Part shown: piece by piece, positions 43,880 to 53,097 of the stretch
How positions within the stretch are numbered: position 1 is the first letter of the stretch
Layout of the letters: the number at the start of each line of letters is the position of its first letter
Source of the DNA: Streptomyces sp. NBC_01268
GTDB taxonomy: Bacteria > Actinomycetota > Actinomycetes > Streptomycetales > Streptomycetaceae
DNA: 64,000 nucleotides
Reading direction: 5' to 3'
NCBI RefSeq assembly: GCF_036240795.1
Contig: NZ_CP108454.1
Location: 7,500,001-7,564,000 of the forward strand
The notes under the pieces: generated by a model
Databases searched by the model: none
What the model was told of the DNA's origin: nothing
Seen by the model: the letters and a program-made list of their open reading frames with translations, nothing else
Translations under genes and position numbers: made by a program

Positions 43880-44842
43880 ATGCCGGCCCTCAGCACGATC
43901 CCGAGCGAGGCGGGAGCCCGCCCCCGCCCCGCGCCTCCCGGCGAACCCGCCCCCCGCCGGGCCACCGGACACCTCGCCAAAGCCCTGCGGCGCAACCTGA
44001 CCGCCCACGGCTTCCTCATCGGTGCCGTCCTCTGCTTCGCGGTCTTCTCCTGGTACCCGATGGTCCGCGAGTTCCTGCTCGCCTTCCAGAAGACCGAGAG
44101 CGGCCGCACCACCTGGGTCGGCCTCGACAACTTCCGCACGGTCGCCGACGACCCCGCCTTCTGGCAGGCCTGGGGCAACACCCTCCTGTTCACCGTCCTC
44201 GCCCTGGTCCTCGGCTTCGCCGTCCCCTTCGTCGCCGCCCTGGTCATCAACGAGTTCCGGCACGCCCAGAGCTACCTCCGGCTCCTCGTCTACCTGCCGG
44301 TCATGCTGCCCCCGGTCGCCTCGGTCCTCCTCTTCAAGTACCTGTACGACCCCGGCTACGGGCTCCTCAACGAACTCCTCGGCTTCCTCGGCCTGCCCGA
44401 ACAGCAGTGGCTCCAGGACCCGGACATCTCCATGCTCGCCGTCGTCATCGCCTCGACCTGGATGAACATGGGCGGCGCGACCCTCATCTACCTCGCCGCC
44501 CTCCAGTCCATCCCCGGCGAGCTGTACGAGGCCGCCGAACTCGACGGCGCCGGCCTGCTCCGCAAGATCTGGCACGTCACCGTCCCGCAGACCCGGCTCG
44601 TCCTCTCGCTGATGCTGCTCATGCAGGTCATCGCGACCATGCAGGTCTTCGTCGAGCCGTTCCTGCTCACCGGCGGCGCCGGACCCGAAGGATCCACCAC
44701 CACCGTCGTGTACCTCATCTACCAGTACGCCTTCAGCTTCAACGACTACGGCGCCGCCGCCGCCCTCGGCCTCATGCTGCTCGTACTCCTCGCCGGGTTC
44801 TCGGCGGCGTACGTCAAGCTCAGCCGCGCCGAGGACGAGTAG
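43880..44842 (+). CDS. Sugar ABC transporter permease (MalF/UgpA-like)
   Basis: A 320-residue membrane protein with AAGGAG before the ATG. Six transmembrane segments start at about residue 45 (HGFLIGAVLCFAVFSWYPMV). The EAA motif that contacts the ATPase reads EAAELDGAGLLRKIWHVTVP. It is translated 37 bp after the intercistronic hairpin and 16 bp before the second permease. Confidence 0.92.
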   Translation: MPALSTIPSEAGARPRPAPPGEPAPRRATGHLAKALRRNLTAHGFLIGAVLCFAVFSWYPMVREFLLAFQKTESGRTTWVGLDNFRTVADDPAFWQAWGNTLLFTVLALVLGFAVPFVAALVINEFRHAQSYLRLLVYLPVMLPPVASVLLFKYLYDPGYGLLNELLGFLGLPEQQWLQDPDISMLAVVIASTWMNMGGATLIYLAALQSIPGELYEAAELDGAGLLRKIWHVTVPQTRLVLSLMLLMQVIATMQVFVEPFLLTGGAGPEGSTTTVVYLIYQYAFSFNDYGAAAALGLMLLVLLAGFSAAYVKLSRAEDE

Positions 44843-44858
44843 GACCGGGGAGACACAC

Positions 44859-45734
44859 ATGTCCACACGCACGCTCATCGCACCGGCGCGGCTCGCCCGG
44901 CCCGGCGGCAAGGCCGCCTACCGGATCGTCCTCGGCCTCGTCCTCCTCGGCTCCACCCTGGTCTTCCTCGGCCCCCTCTACTGGCTGGCGTCGAGCGGCT
45001 TCAAGGACGCCCAGGAGGTCGTCCAGACCCCGCCCACCCTCGTCCCCGGCTCCTTCACGCCGGAGAACTACACCCGGGCCTGGGAGGTCATGGACCTCGC
45101 CACCCTCCTCCTCAACACCCTCTACTACGCCTTCGGCGCGCTCGCCTTCCAGCTCGTCCTGGACGTTGCCGCCGCCTACTCGCTCTCCAAGCTGCGCCCC
45201 GTCCTCGGCAAGGCCGTCCTCGGCATGATGCTCGCCACCCTGATGATCCCGGCGACCGTCCTCGTCGTGCCCCAGTACCTCACGGTCCTCGACGTGCCGA
45301 TCGTGGAACGCAACCTGCTCGACAGCCCCTGGGCGATCTGGCTCCCGTCCGTCACCAACGCCTTCAACATCTTCCTGCTGAAGCGCTTCTTCGACTCCAT
45401 CCCCAAGGAACTCCTGCACGCCGCCTCCATCGACGGCGCGGGCCCTCTGCGGATCCTGTGGTCGATCGTCCTGCCGATCTCCCGGCCGATCCTCGGCGTC
45501 GTGTCGATCTTCGCGGTCGTCGGCGTCTGGAAGGACTTCCTCTGGCCGATGCTGACGCTCCCCGACCCCACCAAGCAGACGCTCAACGTGGGCATCTACT
45601 CCCTCTCCAACGGGGTCCCGGTCAACGTCCTCATCGCCGCCCTCACCATCGCCTCGCTGCCGACGCTCATCGTCTTCCTGGTCTTCCAGCGGAACATCAT
45701 GAGCGGCCTCACCGCCGGCGGCCTCAAGGGCTGA
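44859..45734 (+). CDS. Sugar ABC transporter permease (MalG/UgpE-like)
   Basis: A 291-residue membrane protein with six transmembrane segments and the EAA-type loop HAASIDGAGPLRILWSIVLP. It is the second permease of the importer. No ATPase gene is present in the locus; in Streptomyces such systems usually share the multitask ATPase MsiK encoded elsewhere. Confidence 0.92.
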   Translation: MSTRTLIAPARLARPGGKAAYRIVLGLVLLGSTLVFLGPLYWLASSGFKDAQEVVQTPPTLVPGSFTPENYTRAWEVMDLATLLLNTLYYAFGALAFQLVLDVAAAYSLSKLRPVLGKAVLGMMLATLMIPATVLVVPQYLTVLDVPIVERNLLDSPWAIWLPSVTNAFNIFLLKRFFDSIPKELLHAASIDGAGPLRILWSIVLPISRPILGVVSIFAVVGVWKDFLWPMLTLPDPTKQTLNVGIYSLSNGVPVNVLIAALTIASLPTLIVFLVFQRNIMSGLTAGGLKG

Positions 45735-45794
45735 CCGCCCCGCCGCCCCCACCCCTCACCTCCGCCGCGCACCCCTGCCCGAAAGGACCCTCAC

Positions 45795-47405
45795 GTGGCA
45801 GCCCCCAACCCGTCCCGCACCACCGACTGGTGGCGCGACGCCGTCATCTACCAGGTCTACCCGCGCAGCTTCGCCGACGGCGACGGCGACGGCACCGGGG
45901 ACCTCGCGGGCGTCCGGGCGCGACTGCCCCACCTCGCCGAACTCGGCGTCGACGCCGTCTGGTTCACCCCCTGGTACGCCTCCCCGATGGTCGACGGCGG
46001 CTACGACGTCGCCGACTACCGCGCCATCGACCCCGCCTTCGGCACCCTCGACGAGGCCGAGAAGCTCATCGCCGAGGCCGCCGCACTCGGCCTGCGGGTC
46101 ATCGTCGACATCGTCCCCAACCACGTGTCCGACCGGCACGCCTGGTTCCGGGCCGCCCTCGCCGCCGGGCCCGGCAGCCCCGAGCGCGCCCGCTTCCACT
46201 TCCGCCCCGGCCGCGGCACCGACGGCGAACTCCCGCCCAACGACTGGCCCTCCCAGTTCTCCGGCAACACCTGGACCCGCGTCCCCGACGGCGAGTGGTA
46301 CCTGCACCTCTTCACCCCCGAACAGCCCGACCTCAACTGGGCGCACCCCGACGTGCGCCGCGAACACGAGGACGTCCTCCGCTTCTGGTTCGAACGCGGC
46401 GTCGCAGGCGTCCGCATCGACTCCGCCGCCCTCCTCGCCAAGGACCCCGGACTCCGCGACTTCGTCGAGGGCGTCGACCCCCACCCGTACATCGACCAGG
46501 ACGAGATCCACGACGTCTACCGCTCCTGGCGCGCCATCGCCGACATCTACGGCGGCGTCTTCGTCGGCGAGGTCTGGCTCCCCGACGCCGAACGCTTCGC
46601 CCGCTACCTCCGCCCCGACGAGCTCCACACCGCCTTCAACTTCAACTTCCTCGCCTGCCCCTGGGAACCCGGACGGCTCCGCCGCACCATCGACGACACC
46701 CTCGCCGAACACGCCCCCGTCCACGCCCCCGCCACCTGGGTGCTCTGCAACCACGACGTCACGCGCACCGCCACCCGCTACGGCCGCGCCGACACCGCCT
46801 TCGACTTCGCCACCAAGCGCTTCGGCACCCCCAGCGACCTGGAGCTCGGTACCCGGCGCGCCCGCGCCGCCGCCCTCCTCACCCTCGCCCTGCCCGGCTC
46901 CGTCTACCTCTACCAGGGCGAGGAACTGGGCCTGCCCGAGGCCGACATCCCCCCGGACCGCGTCCAGGACCCGATGCACTTCCGCTCCGGCGGCACCGAC
47001 CCCGGCCGCGACGGCTGCCGGGTGCCCCTCCCCTGGGAGGCCGAGGCCCCCGCGTACGGCTTCGGCGCCGGCCCGGGGGAGCCGTGGCTGCCGCAGCCCG
47101 CCGACTGGGCCCGCTACGCCGTCGACCGGCAGAACGCCGACCCCGACTCCATGCTCACCCTCTACCGCACCGCCCTCGCCCTGCGCCGCACCGTGCCCGG
47201 CTTCGGCGACGGCCCCCTCACCTGGCTCCCGGCCGCCGACGGCGTCCTCGCCTTCACCCGCACCCAGGGCCTGACCTGTGTCGTCAACCTCACGCACACC
47301 CCCGCCCCCCTCCCGCCCCACACCGAACTCCTCCTCACCAGCGGCCCGCTCACCCCGGACGGCACCCTGCCGCCGGACACGGCGGCCTGGCTCCGGGCCG
47401 ACTGA
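45795..47405 (+). CDS. Cytoplasmic GH13 alpha-glucosidase
   Basis: A 536-residue enzyme starting at GTG 45795 after AAAGGA. It begins DWWRDAVIYQVYPRSFADGD, typical of GH13 alpha-glucosidases and oligo-glucosidases. Region I is DIVPNHVSD, region II GVRIDSAALL with nucleophile Asp209, region III VGEVWL with acid/base Glu259, and region IV NHDVTR with Asp321. There is no signal peptide, so it acts on imported oligosaccharides. Its position at the end of the importer operon suggests hydrolysis of nigero- or malto-type oligosaccharides to glucose; linkage specificity is not readable from sequence. Confidence 0.92.
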   Translation: MAAPNPSRTTDWWRDAVIYQVYPRSFADGDGDGTGDLAGVRARLPHLAELGVDAVWFTPWYASPMVDGGYDVADYRAIDPAFGTLDEAEKLIAEAAALGLRVIVDIVPNHVSDRHAWFRAALAAGPGSPERARFHFRPGRGTDGELPPNDWPSQFSGNTWTRVPDGEWYLHLFTPEQPDLNWAHPDVRREHEDVLRFWFERGVAGVRIDSAALLAKDPGLRDFVEGVDPHPYIDQDEIHDVYRSWRAIADIYGGVFVGEVWLPDAERFARYLRPDELHTAFNFNFLACPWEPGRLRRTIDDTLAEHAPVHAPATWVLCNHDVTRTATRYGRADTAFDFATKRFGTPSDLELGTRRARAAALLTLALPGSVYLYQGEELGLPEADIPPDRVQDPMHFRSGGTDPGRDGCRVPLPWEAEAPAYGFGAGPGEPWLPQPADWARYAVDRQNADPDSMLTLYRTALALRRTVPGFGDGPLTWLPAADGVLAFTRTQGLTCVVNLTHTPAPLPPHTELLLTSGPLTPDGTLPPDTAAWLRAD

Positions 47406-47464
47406 ACCGGCGCCTGCCGCCGGGGTACGGGGACACCGGCGGGGGTGGGGGTGGGAGTGGGCGG

Positions 47465-49453
47465 TCAGAGGACGACGACGGTCGTCTCCGTCGCCTTGAC
47501 GCTGGACCAGACGGCCACCCCGTCGGCGAGGCCGAGTTCGGCGGCGGCCTGCGGGGTGATCTCCGCGACGAGGTCGGGCGCCGCGTCCGAGGTGATGAGG
47601 ACCCGCAGCCTGCTCCCGCTCGCGGTGATCTCGCGGACGGTCCCGGGCCAGACGTTACGGGGGCTGCCGGCCGGCCTCTCCCGGTGCAGGGACACCGCCT
47701 CCGGCGCGACGATGGCGAGGGCGGGGCTGCCGGCGGGCGGCGGCTCGGCCGCGACCAGGGTGCCGCCGCCGTCGAGCGCGAGTCCCTCGGCGGTGGCCGT
47801 GCCCGGCCAGGCGTTGCGGCCGAGCATGCGGGCGACCCAGGGGGAACGGGGGTGGCGGGTGACCTCGGCCGGTGCGGCGTCCTGGAGGGCGCGCCCGTCC
47901 TCCAGGACGAGGACGCGGTCGGCGAGGGACACCGCCTCGACCGGGTCGTGCGTGACGATCAGGCAGACGCCGCCGAACCCGGCGAGGTGGCTGCGCAGCG
48001 TGTGTCGCACATGGGCCCGGGTGGTCTGGTCGAGTGCGGCGAGCGGCTCGTCGAGGACGAGGAGCCGGGGGCGGGCGGCCAGCGCGCGGGCCAGGGCGAC
48101 GCGCTGGGCCTGCCCGCCGGAGAGCTGGGCGGGGCGGCGCTGAGCCAGGTGCCCGACACCGAGGCGGTCGAGCCAGGCCTGCGCCTCGCGCCGGGCCTCC
48201 GCCCGCGGTACGCCCTGGGCGCGGAGGCCGTACGCGGTGTTGGCGAGCGCGGTCAGGTGCGGGAAGAGCGCGCCGTCCTGCGGGACCCAGGCGACCCGCC
48301 GCCGGTGCGGCGGCAGGGAGGTGACGTCGGCGCCGCCGAGGGTGAGCTCCGCGTGGGCGCGCGGAGTCAGCCCCAGCAGGGCCCGCAGCAGCGTGGTCTT
48401 GCCCGCTCCGTTCGGACCCACGACGGCGATCGTGGTGCCGGGTTCGGCGTCGAGGGTGAGCCGCGTGAAGCCGCTGACCTCGGCGTGCAGCGGCCAGCGT
48501 TCGCCGGACGGCGAGACGGCGGGCGGCGTGCCGTCGACCGCCGGGGCGGCGGCCTGGGCCGGGGCCGGGGCGGCGTCCGTGTCGGGCGCGGGCGGCTCGC
48601 GGCGGGCCCGGTCCGTCGGGGTGCCCGTCCAGCGCCCCCGCAGGGCGATCAGCACCCCCATGGCGATGGCGAGGAGCAGCAGCGAGACCGAGGTCGCGGC
48701 CTCGGGCGCGTCCTGGAGCAGGAGATAGACCTGGAGGGGCAGGGTCTGGGTGGTGCCGGGCAGGTTCCCGGCGAAGGTGATGGTCGCGCCGAACTCGCCG
48801 AGCGCCCGCGCCCAGGTCAGCGCCGCGCCCGCGACGACCCCGGGCGCCACCATCGGCAGCGTGACGGTGAAGAAGACCCGCACCGGTGACGCACCCAGCG
48901 AGGCCGCCGTCTCCTCGTACCGCGGCCGCAGCCCGCCCAGCGCGCCCTCCAGGCTGATCACCAGGAAGGGCATGGCGACGAACGTGGCCGCGAGGACGGC
49001 GCCGGAGGTGTGGAACGGCAGCGTGATCCCGAAGGTCGACTCCAGCCAGGGCCCGAGGAGCCCGCGCCGCCCGAACGCCAGCAGCAGCGCCACACCGCCG
49101 ACGGTCGGCGGCAGCACCATCGGCAGCAGCACGAGCGAGCGCACGAACGCCTTGCCGCGGAAGGGCACGCGGGCCAGCAGCCAGGCCAGGGGCACCCCGA
49201 GGAGGAGGGACAGTCCGAGGGCGTAGAAGGAGACGAGAAGGGACAGCCGCAGGGCCTCGACGGTGCCGGGCGAGGTGAGGTGGGTGGCGAGTTCGCTCCA
49301 CTCGGTCCGTACGAGGATGCCGAGGAGAGGCAGTCCCAGGAACGCCACGGCCGCCAGCGCGGGCAGCGCCAGCAGGAGGGGCGGACGGGCGCCGGACGTA
49401 CGGAGGCCTGCTCGTTTCATCGATGGATCCCGATGTGCGCTCTGGTGGGTCAC
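47465..49453 (-). CDS. Fused molybdate ABC transporter permease-ATPase (ModB-ModC)
   Basis: A 662-residue fusion starting at GTG 49453, which overlaps the stop of a modA remnant (GTGA); an ATG at 49420 is an alternative. Residues about 20-255 are a ModB permease with EETAASLGASPVRVFFTVTL as the ATPase-contact loop. A Pro/Ala-rich linker follows, then a ModC ATPase with Walker A VVGPNGAGKTTLL, signature LSGGQAQRVALARAL, Walker B LLVLDEPLAALD and a C-terminal TOBE region. Such ModBC fusions are known in actinobacteria and import molybdate. Its partner binding protein is missing here, while moeA lies divergently next door. Confidence 0.88.
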   Translation of the reverse strand: MTHQSAHRDPSMKRAGLRTSGARPPLLLALPALAAVAFLGLPLLGILVRTEWSELATHLTSPGTVEALRLSLLVSFYALGLSLLLGVPLAWLLARVPFRGKAFVRSLVLLPMVLPPTVGGVALLLAFGRRGLLGPWLESTFGITLPFHTSGAVLAATFVAMPFLVISLEGALGGLRPRYEETAASLGASPVRVFFTVTLPMVAPGVVAGAALTWARALGEFGATITFAGNLPGTTQTLPLQVYLLLQDAPEAATSVSLLLLAIAMGVLIALRGRWTGTPTDRARREPPAPDTDAAPAPAQAAAPAVDGTPPAVSPSGERWPLHAEVSGFTRLTLDAEPGTTIAVVGPNGAGKTTLLRALLGLTPRAHAELTLGGADVTSLPPHRRRVAWVPQDGALFPHLTALANTAYGLRAQGVPRAEARREAQAWLDRLGVGHLAQRRPAQLSGGQAQRVALARALAARPRLLVLDEPLAALDQTTRAHVRHTLRSHLAGFGGVCLIVTHDPVEAVSLADRVLVLEDGRALQDAAPAEVTRHPRSPWVARMLGRNAWPGTATAEGLALDGGGTLVAAEPPPAGSPALAIVAPEAVSLHRERPAGSPRNVWPGTVREITASGSRLRVLITSDAAPDLVAEITPQAAAELGLADGVAVWSSVKATETTVVVL

Positions 49454-49503
49454 GGCTTCCGGAAGCCGGTGTCCTGGAGGATCTTCACGGCTTCATCTTC
49501 GAC
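49450..49503 (-). pseudogene. C-terminal stub of a molybdate-binding protein (ModA)
   Basis: The frame ending at 49450 reads VEDEAVKILQDTGFRKP, which resembles the C-terminal helix of ModA proteins and overlaps the ModBC start by GTGA, the normal modA-modBC arrangement. Upstream the same frame turns into Arg/Pro-rich sequence unrelated to ModA, with no signal peptide or ligand domain before the divergent moeA. Most of modA appears to have been deleted. Confidence 0.55.
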
Positions 49504-49712
49504 ACCGTAGGGCGCTCGGCCTCGCATCTGCAAGAAACCCGTACGAGTCTCCATCGCGAATGAGAGCGGGCTTGGAGGAACGGACAGGGCCCGGTCGCGA
49601 CGGGCGGCGAGGGCGCCCTCACCGGCGCGGGGCGCGGGCGGTGAGGCGGACGGCGCGTCCGGGAAATCCGTCCGGCCGCCGCCGGAAACACCCGGCTCGG
49701 ACACTGGGCGCC

Positions 49713-50951
49713 ATGCCGCCCCTCCCGCACGTGCTCCCCTCGCCGCCGGCCGCCCCCGCCGCGCCCGTACTCCCGCCTCCCCCCGCACCACGGGCGGTGG
49801 CCTGGGCCGAGGCCAGAATGCTGGCGCACGGCGCGGCGCGGCGCCCGCTGCGGAGCGTCCCCGTCCCGCTCCGGGAGGCGGCCGGGTCGACGCTCGCCGA
49901 CGACCTGCGTACGCCGCTGCCCGTCCCGGCCTTCGACACGGCGGCCATGGACGGCTTCGCCGTGTCCGGCCGGGGGCCGTGGACGATCCGGGGGGTCGCT
50001 CGGGCCGGGGCCGCGTGGCCGGGCGAACTGGGAGCGGGCGACGCCGTGGAGATCTCCACCGGAGCCCCCGTGCCGTGCGGGGCGGACGCGGTGCTGCCGA
50101 AGGAGCTGGCGGGGCGCGACGGTGACGGCCGGGTGCGCGGACCCGTGCAGGAGGCCGGCCGGCACATCCGGCGGACGGGCGAGGACGCGGCGGCCGGCGC
50201 GTGCCTCGCCCCGGCCGGAACGCGGGTCGGCCCGGCGCTCATCGGGATCGCGGCGGGCTGCGGTCACGACACCCTGTCCGTCCGCCCGCGGGCCCGCGTC
50301 GCCCTGCTGGTGAGCGGCGACGAACTGGACCTCACGGGGGTCCCGGGGCCGGGCCGGGTGCGGGACGCGCTGGGCCCGCTGCTGCCCGCCCTGGTGGCCG
50401 AACTCGGCGGCGAGACCGTGGCCACCCGACACGTCCCCGACCGGCCCGAGGGCGGCCTCGCCTCGGCCGTGCACGCGCGACGGGACGCCGAGGTCGTCGT
50501 GGTCACCGGCTCGACCTCCGTCGGCGACACCGACCAGCTCCGGCGCCTGCTCGCCGACGCCGGAGCCCGCATGGTCGTCGACACGGTCGCCTGCCGCCCG
50601 GGCCACCCGATGCTGCTGGCCGAACTGCCCACCGGGCGCCTGGTGGTGGGGCTTCCCGGCAACCCGTACGCGGCCCTGGTCGCCGCCCGCACGCTGCTCG
50701 GCCCGCTGATCGCCGGTCTGGCGGGGCGGCCCGCGGCTCCCCTCCCGTGCCTGCCGGTGCGGGGCGGGGCGCGGACCGCCCCGGGGTCCACCCGGCTGGT
50801 CCCGGTCGCCTGGGAGGGTGGCGAGGCCCGGATCGTGGCCGGTCACGGCGCCGCGTTCCTCCAGGGCGCCGCCGTGGCGGACGCGCTGGCCGCGCTGCCG
50901 CCGGGATGGCGCGACGGGGACCCGGCGCCGCTGCTGCCGCAGCACGGCTGA
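49713..50951 (+). CDS. moeA: Molybdopterin molybdenumtransferase MoeA
   Basis: A 412-residue protein with a Pro-rich first 28 residues. AFDTAAMDGFAVSG is the MoeA N-terminal signature. VSGDELDLTG, VVVTGSTSVGDTDQL and PGHPMLLAELPTGRLVVGLP belong to the MoeA/MogA-like catalytic domain, and a C-terminal beta-barrel ends the protein. MoeA inserts molybdate into adenylylated molybdopterin. Its position beside the molybdate importer fits that pathway. Confidence 0.9.
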   Translation: MPPLPHVLPSPPAAPAAPVLPPPPAPRAVAWAEARMLAHGAARRPLRSVPVPLREAAGSTLADDLRTPLPVPAFDTAAMDGFAVSGRGPWTIRGVARAGAAWPGELGAGDAVEISTGAPVPCGADAVLPKELAGRDGDGRVRGPVQEAGRHIRRTGEDAAAGACLAPAGTRVGPALIGIAAGCGHDTLSVRPRARVALLVSGDELDLTGVPGPGRVRDALGPLLPALVAELGGETVATRHVPDRPEGGLASAVHARRDAEVVVVTGSTSVGDTDQLRRLLADAGARMVVDTVACRPGHPMLLAELPTGRLVVGLPGNPYAALVAARTLLGPLIAGLAGRPAAPLPCLPVRGGARTAPGSTRLVPVAWEGGEARIVAGHGAAFLQGAAVADALAALPPGWRDGDPAPLLPQHG

Positions 50952-50967
50952 GGGTCCCGCGCCCGCG

Positions 50968-51318
50968 TCAGCGCCCGAGCTGCGTGTCCAGCCACGAGAG
51001 GACCTCGGGGGTCACGGGGTCGGTGATGTCGGCGAACTCCTCGTGCTTCTTGAGGAACTTGGCCACGTACGGGCAGACGGGGACGATCCGCAGCCCGGCC
51101 GCGCGGACGTCGTTCAGGGCGTTCTCGACGAGGACCGAGGCGAGGCCCTGGCCCGCGTAGGCGTCGTCGATCTCGGTGTGGAAGAACACCCGGCGGTCGT
51201 CGCGGTCGCGGTACGCGGTGAGACCCGCGCGCTTCTCGTCGACGAGGATCTCGTAACGGTGGCGGGCGTCGACGCGACGGACGACGGGGGTGGCGGCGGG
51301 AGTGCTCTGCTCGCTCAT
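50968..51318 (-). CDS. Small GNAT-like N-acetyltransferase (YjdJ/NATD1 type)
   Basis: A 116-residue protein. RYEILVDEKRAGLTAYRDR and FFHTEIDDAYAGQGLASVLV form the minimal GNAT core with the acetyl-CoA loop AGQGLAS, and VPVCPYVAKFLKKHEEF is the diagnostic C-terminal helix of the NATD1/YjdJ family. Substrate unknown. It is convergent with moeA (16 bp apart) and downstream of the pirin gene. Confidence 0.85.
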   Translation of the reverse strand: MSEQSTPAATPVVRRVDARHRYEILVDEKRAGLTAYRDRDDRRVFFHTEIDDAYAGQGLASVLVENALNDVRAAGLRIVPVCPYVAKFLKKHEEFADITDPVTPEVLSWLDTQLGR

Positions 51319-51385
51319 GGGGGGCTCGGGTCCTTCCGGGGTGGGGGTGGGTGTGGTGCGTCCGCGCGCGGGTCGGCGCGCAGGG

Positions 51386-52327
51386 TCAGGAACGGGGTGC
51401 GTTCCGCGGGGTCCGCGGGTTCTTGCGGGGGCTGATCACGGCGTTCGGCAGGGCGGGCGCCGGGAGGCGGTCGCCGGGGTAGCCGTCGACCTCGCCGAAG
51501 CGGTCGGAGGCCCGTTCCCACTCCTCCCGCGCCGTCACGACGTCCTGGTGGCTGCGGCCGATGAAGTTCCACCACATCACGATCTCCTCCTCGAACGGCG
51601 GGCCGCCGAGCAGGACCGTCCGGGCCGGGCGGCCCGAGTCGTTGGTCAGGGTGACCGAGGTGCGTCCGGGGGCGGCGTAGCCGAGTTCCGCCGGGCGGAG
51701 CGGCGTGCCGTCGAAGCGGACGTCGCCCTCGTCGACGAGCAGACCGTGCTCGAAGTCCGGGTCCACGTCCAGGGTGACGGTGGCTCCGGCGTCGAGCAGG
51801 AGCTCGGCCCCGAGGAGCGGCGTGAAGGTGCTGACGGGTGAGGTGTCGCCGGCCAGGGTGCCGAGGAAGACCCGGACCTCGGCACCGTCGACGCGGAACG
51901 GCTTCGGCGCGTGGTGCTGGAAGTCGCGCGGCGCGTGCCGATGCGCGTCGGGCAGGGCCACCCAGAGCTGGACGCCGTGCAGGACGGTGGTGGAGGGGGT
52001 GGAGACCTCGGTGTGGGCGATGCCGTGACCGCCGGTCATGAGGTTGATCTCGCCGGGCCGTACGAAGGCGCGGGTGCCGAGGCTGTCGCGGTGCTCGATC
52101 TCGCCGGTGAAGAGCCAGCTGACCGTCTGCAGGCCGGTGTGAGGGTGCGGGGCCACGTCCATGCCGCCGGACTCGGCGACCAGGTCGGGTCCGTAGTGGT
52201 CGGCGAAGCACCAGGCGCCGATGAGCGTCCGGGCCCGCTGGGGCAGGGTCCGCCGTACGGTCATCGCCCGCGGTCCGCCCAGGGGGACATCGCGGGCGGT
52301 GAGGACCTCGACCTCCGTATGATCCAT
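51386..52327 (-). CDS. Pirin family protein
   Basis: A 313-residue bicupin. The N-terminal cupin has HPHTGLQTVSWLFTGEIEHR, including the metal-binding His residues, and GGHGIAHTEVS. The C-terminal half has LLGGPPFEEEIVMWWNFIGR. Bacterial pirins are iron-binding proteins with quercetinase or redox-regulatory activities. It is divergent from an AhpD-like gene, and the shared 98-bp promoter holds a GTTG-N6-CAAC element, suggesting co-regulation by one repressor responding to oxidative stress. Confidence 0.9.
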   Translation of the reverse strand: MDHTEVEVLTARDVPLGGPRAMTVRRTLPQRARTLIGAWCFADHYGPDLVAESGGMDVAPHPHTGLQTVSWLFTGEIEHRDSLGTRAFVRPGEINLMTGGHGIAHTEVSTPSTTVLHGVQLWVALPDAHRHAPRDFQHHAPKPFRVDGAEVRVFLGTLAGDTSPVSTFTPLLGAELLLDAGATVTLDVDPDFEHGLLVDEGDVRFDGTPLRPAELGYAAPGRTSVTLTNDSGRPARTVLLGGPPFEEEIVMWWNFIGRSHQDVVTAREEWERASDRFGEVDGYPGDRLPAPALPNAVISPRKNPRTPRNAPRS

Positions 52328-52353
52328 TTCTCCGGCCCTCTCTCCACCATGTA

Positions 52354-52367
52354 GTTGGATTTTCAAC
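52354..52367. promoter_or_regulatory. Imperfect palindrome in the pirin/AhpD divergent promoter
   Basis: GTTGGATTTTCAAC lies 27 bp upstream of the pirin ATG in an AT-rich stretch that also includes CATAGT facing the AhpD-like gene. It is a candidate operator for a MarR/HxlR-type repressor. Confidence 0.45.
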
Positions 52368-52425
52368 AATCGTGAGTGATCATAGTCCCGACGGCAACCT
52401 ACGACAACACGCGAAGGAGCACAGG

Positions 52426-52929
52426 GTGACCGAGACGCCACGGACCACGGCGGCCGCCCACCGGGCGAGCGGCCGGATCCACCTCGACAAGCAGAGCCCC
52501 GCCGCGTACCGGGCCTTGGTGGGCACCGCGGACGCCGTCCGCGCGACGGCCGCCGACGCGGGCCTCGACCGGATCCTGGTCGAACTGGTCAACCTGCGCG
52601 TGTCCCAGTTGAACGGCTGCGCCTCCTGCCTCGACGTGCACACCCGGGCCGCGCTGCGCGCCGGGGAGTCCACGCGGCGCCTCGGTGTGCTCGCCGCCTG
52701 GCGGGACACCGAACTCTTCACCGCCCGCGAGCGCGCGGCCCTCGCCCTGGCCGAGGCCACCACCCACCCGTCCGACGCCCTCGCCCAGGAGCGCGCCTAC
52801 GCGCAGGCCCGTGAGGTCTTCACCGACGACGAGCTGTCCGGCGTGCTCTGGGTGGCCGTCACCATCAACGCCTTCAACCGGGTCTCGATCCTCAGCAAGC
52901 ACCCGGTCCGCGAGGTTCCCGGCCGCTGA
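52426..52929 (+). CDS. AhpD-like carboxymuconolactone decarboxylase family protein
   Basis: A 167-residue protein starting at GTG 52426 after GAAGGAG. LVNLRVSQLNGCASCLDVHT carries the CxxC plus downstream His of AhpD-type peroxidase reductases, and ERAALALAEATTHPSD is the family helix. Probable peroxide or electrophile-related thiol redox protein, consistent with the divergent pirin. Confidence 0.87.
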   Translation: MTETPRTTAAAHRASGRIHLDKQSPAAYRALVGTADAVRATAADAGLDRILVELVNLRVSQLNGCASCLDVHTRAALRAGESTRRLGVLAAWRDTELFTARERAALALAEATTHPSDALAQERAYAQAREVFTDDELSGVLWVAVTINAFNRVSILSKHPVREVPGR

Positions 52930-53097
52930 GCCGGGCCTGACGGTCCCTCGGCCGCGGGCACGCCCGTCGAGCCGCCCGCGAAATGCGAGCTAGGTCACGT
53001 CCCCGGTCGTGCATCCCTGGGAGCCGCTCGTGCATCTTGTGTGCGCGAGGTCCGCGCGGACCCGCGTGACGACGACTCCTAGCAAGGGCAGAACATT

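Noticed and set aside
47406..47464. A strong terminator between the GH13 and ModBC genes
   Set aside because: Only G-rich runs are present; no convincing inverted repeat was found.
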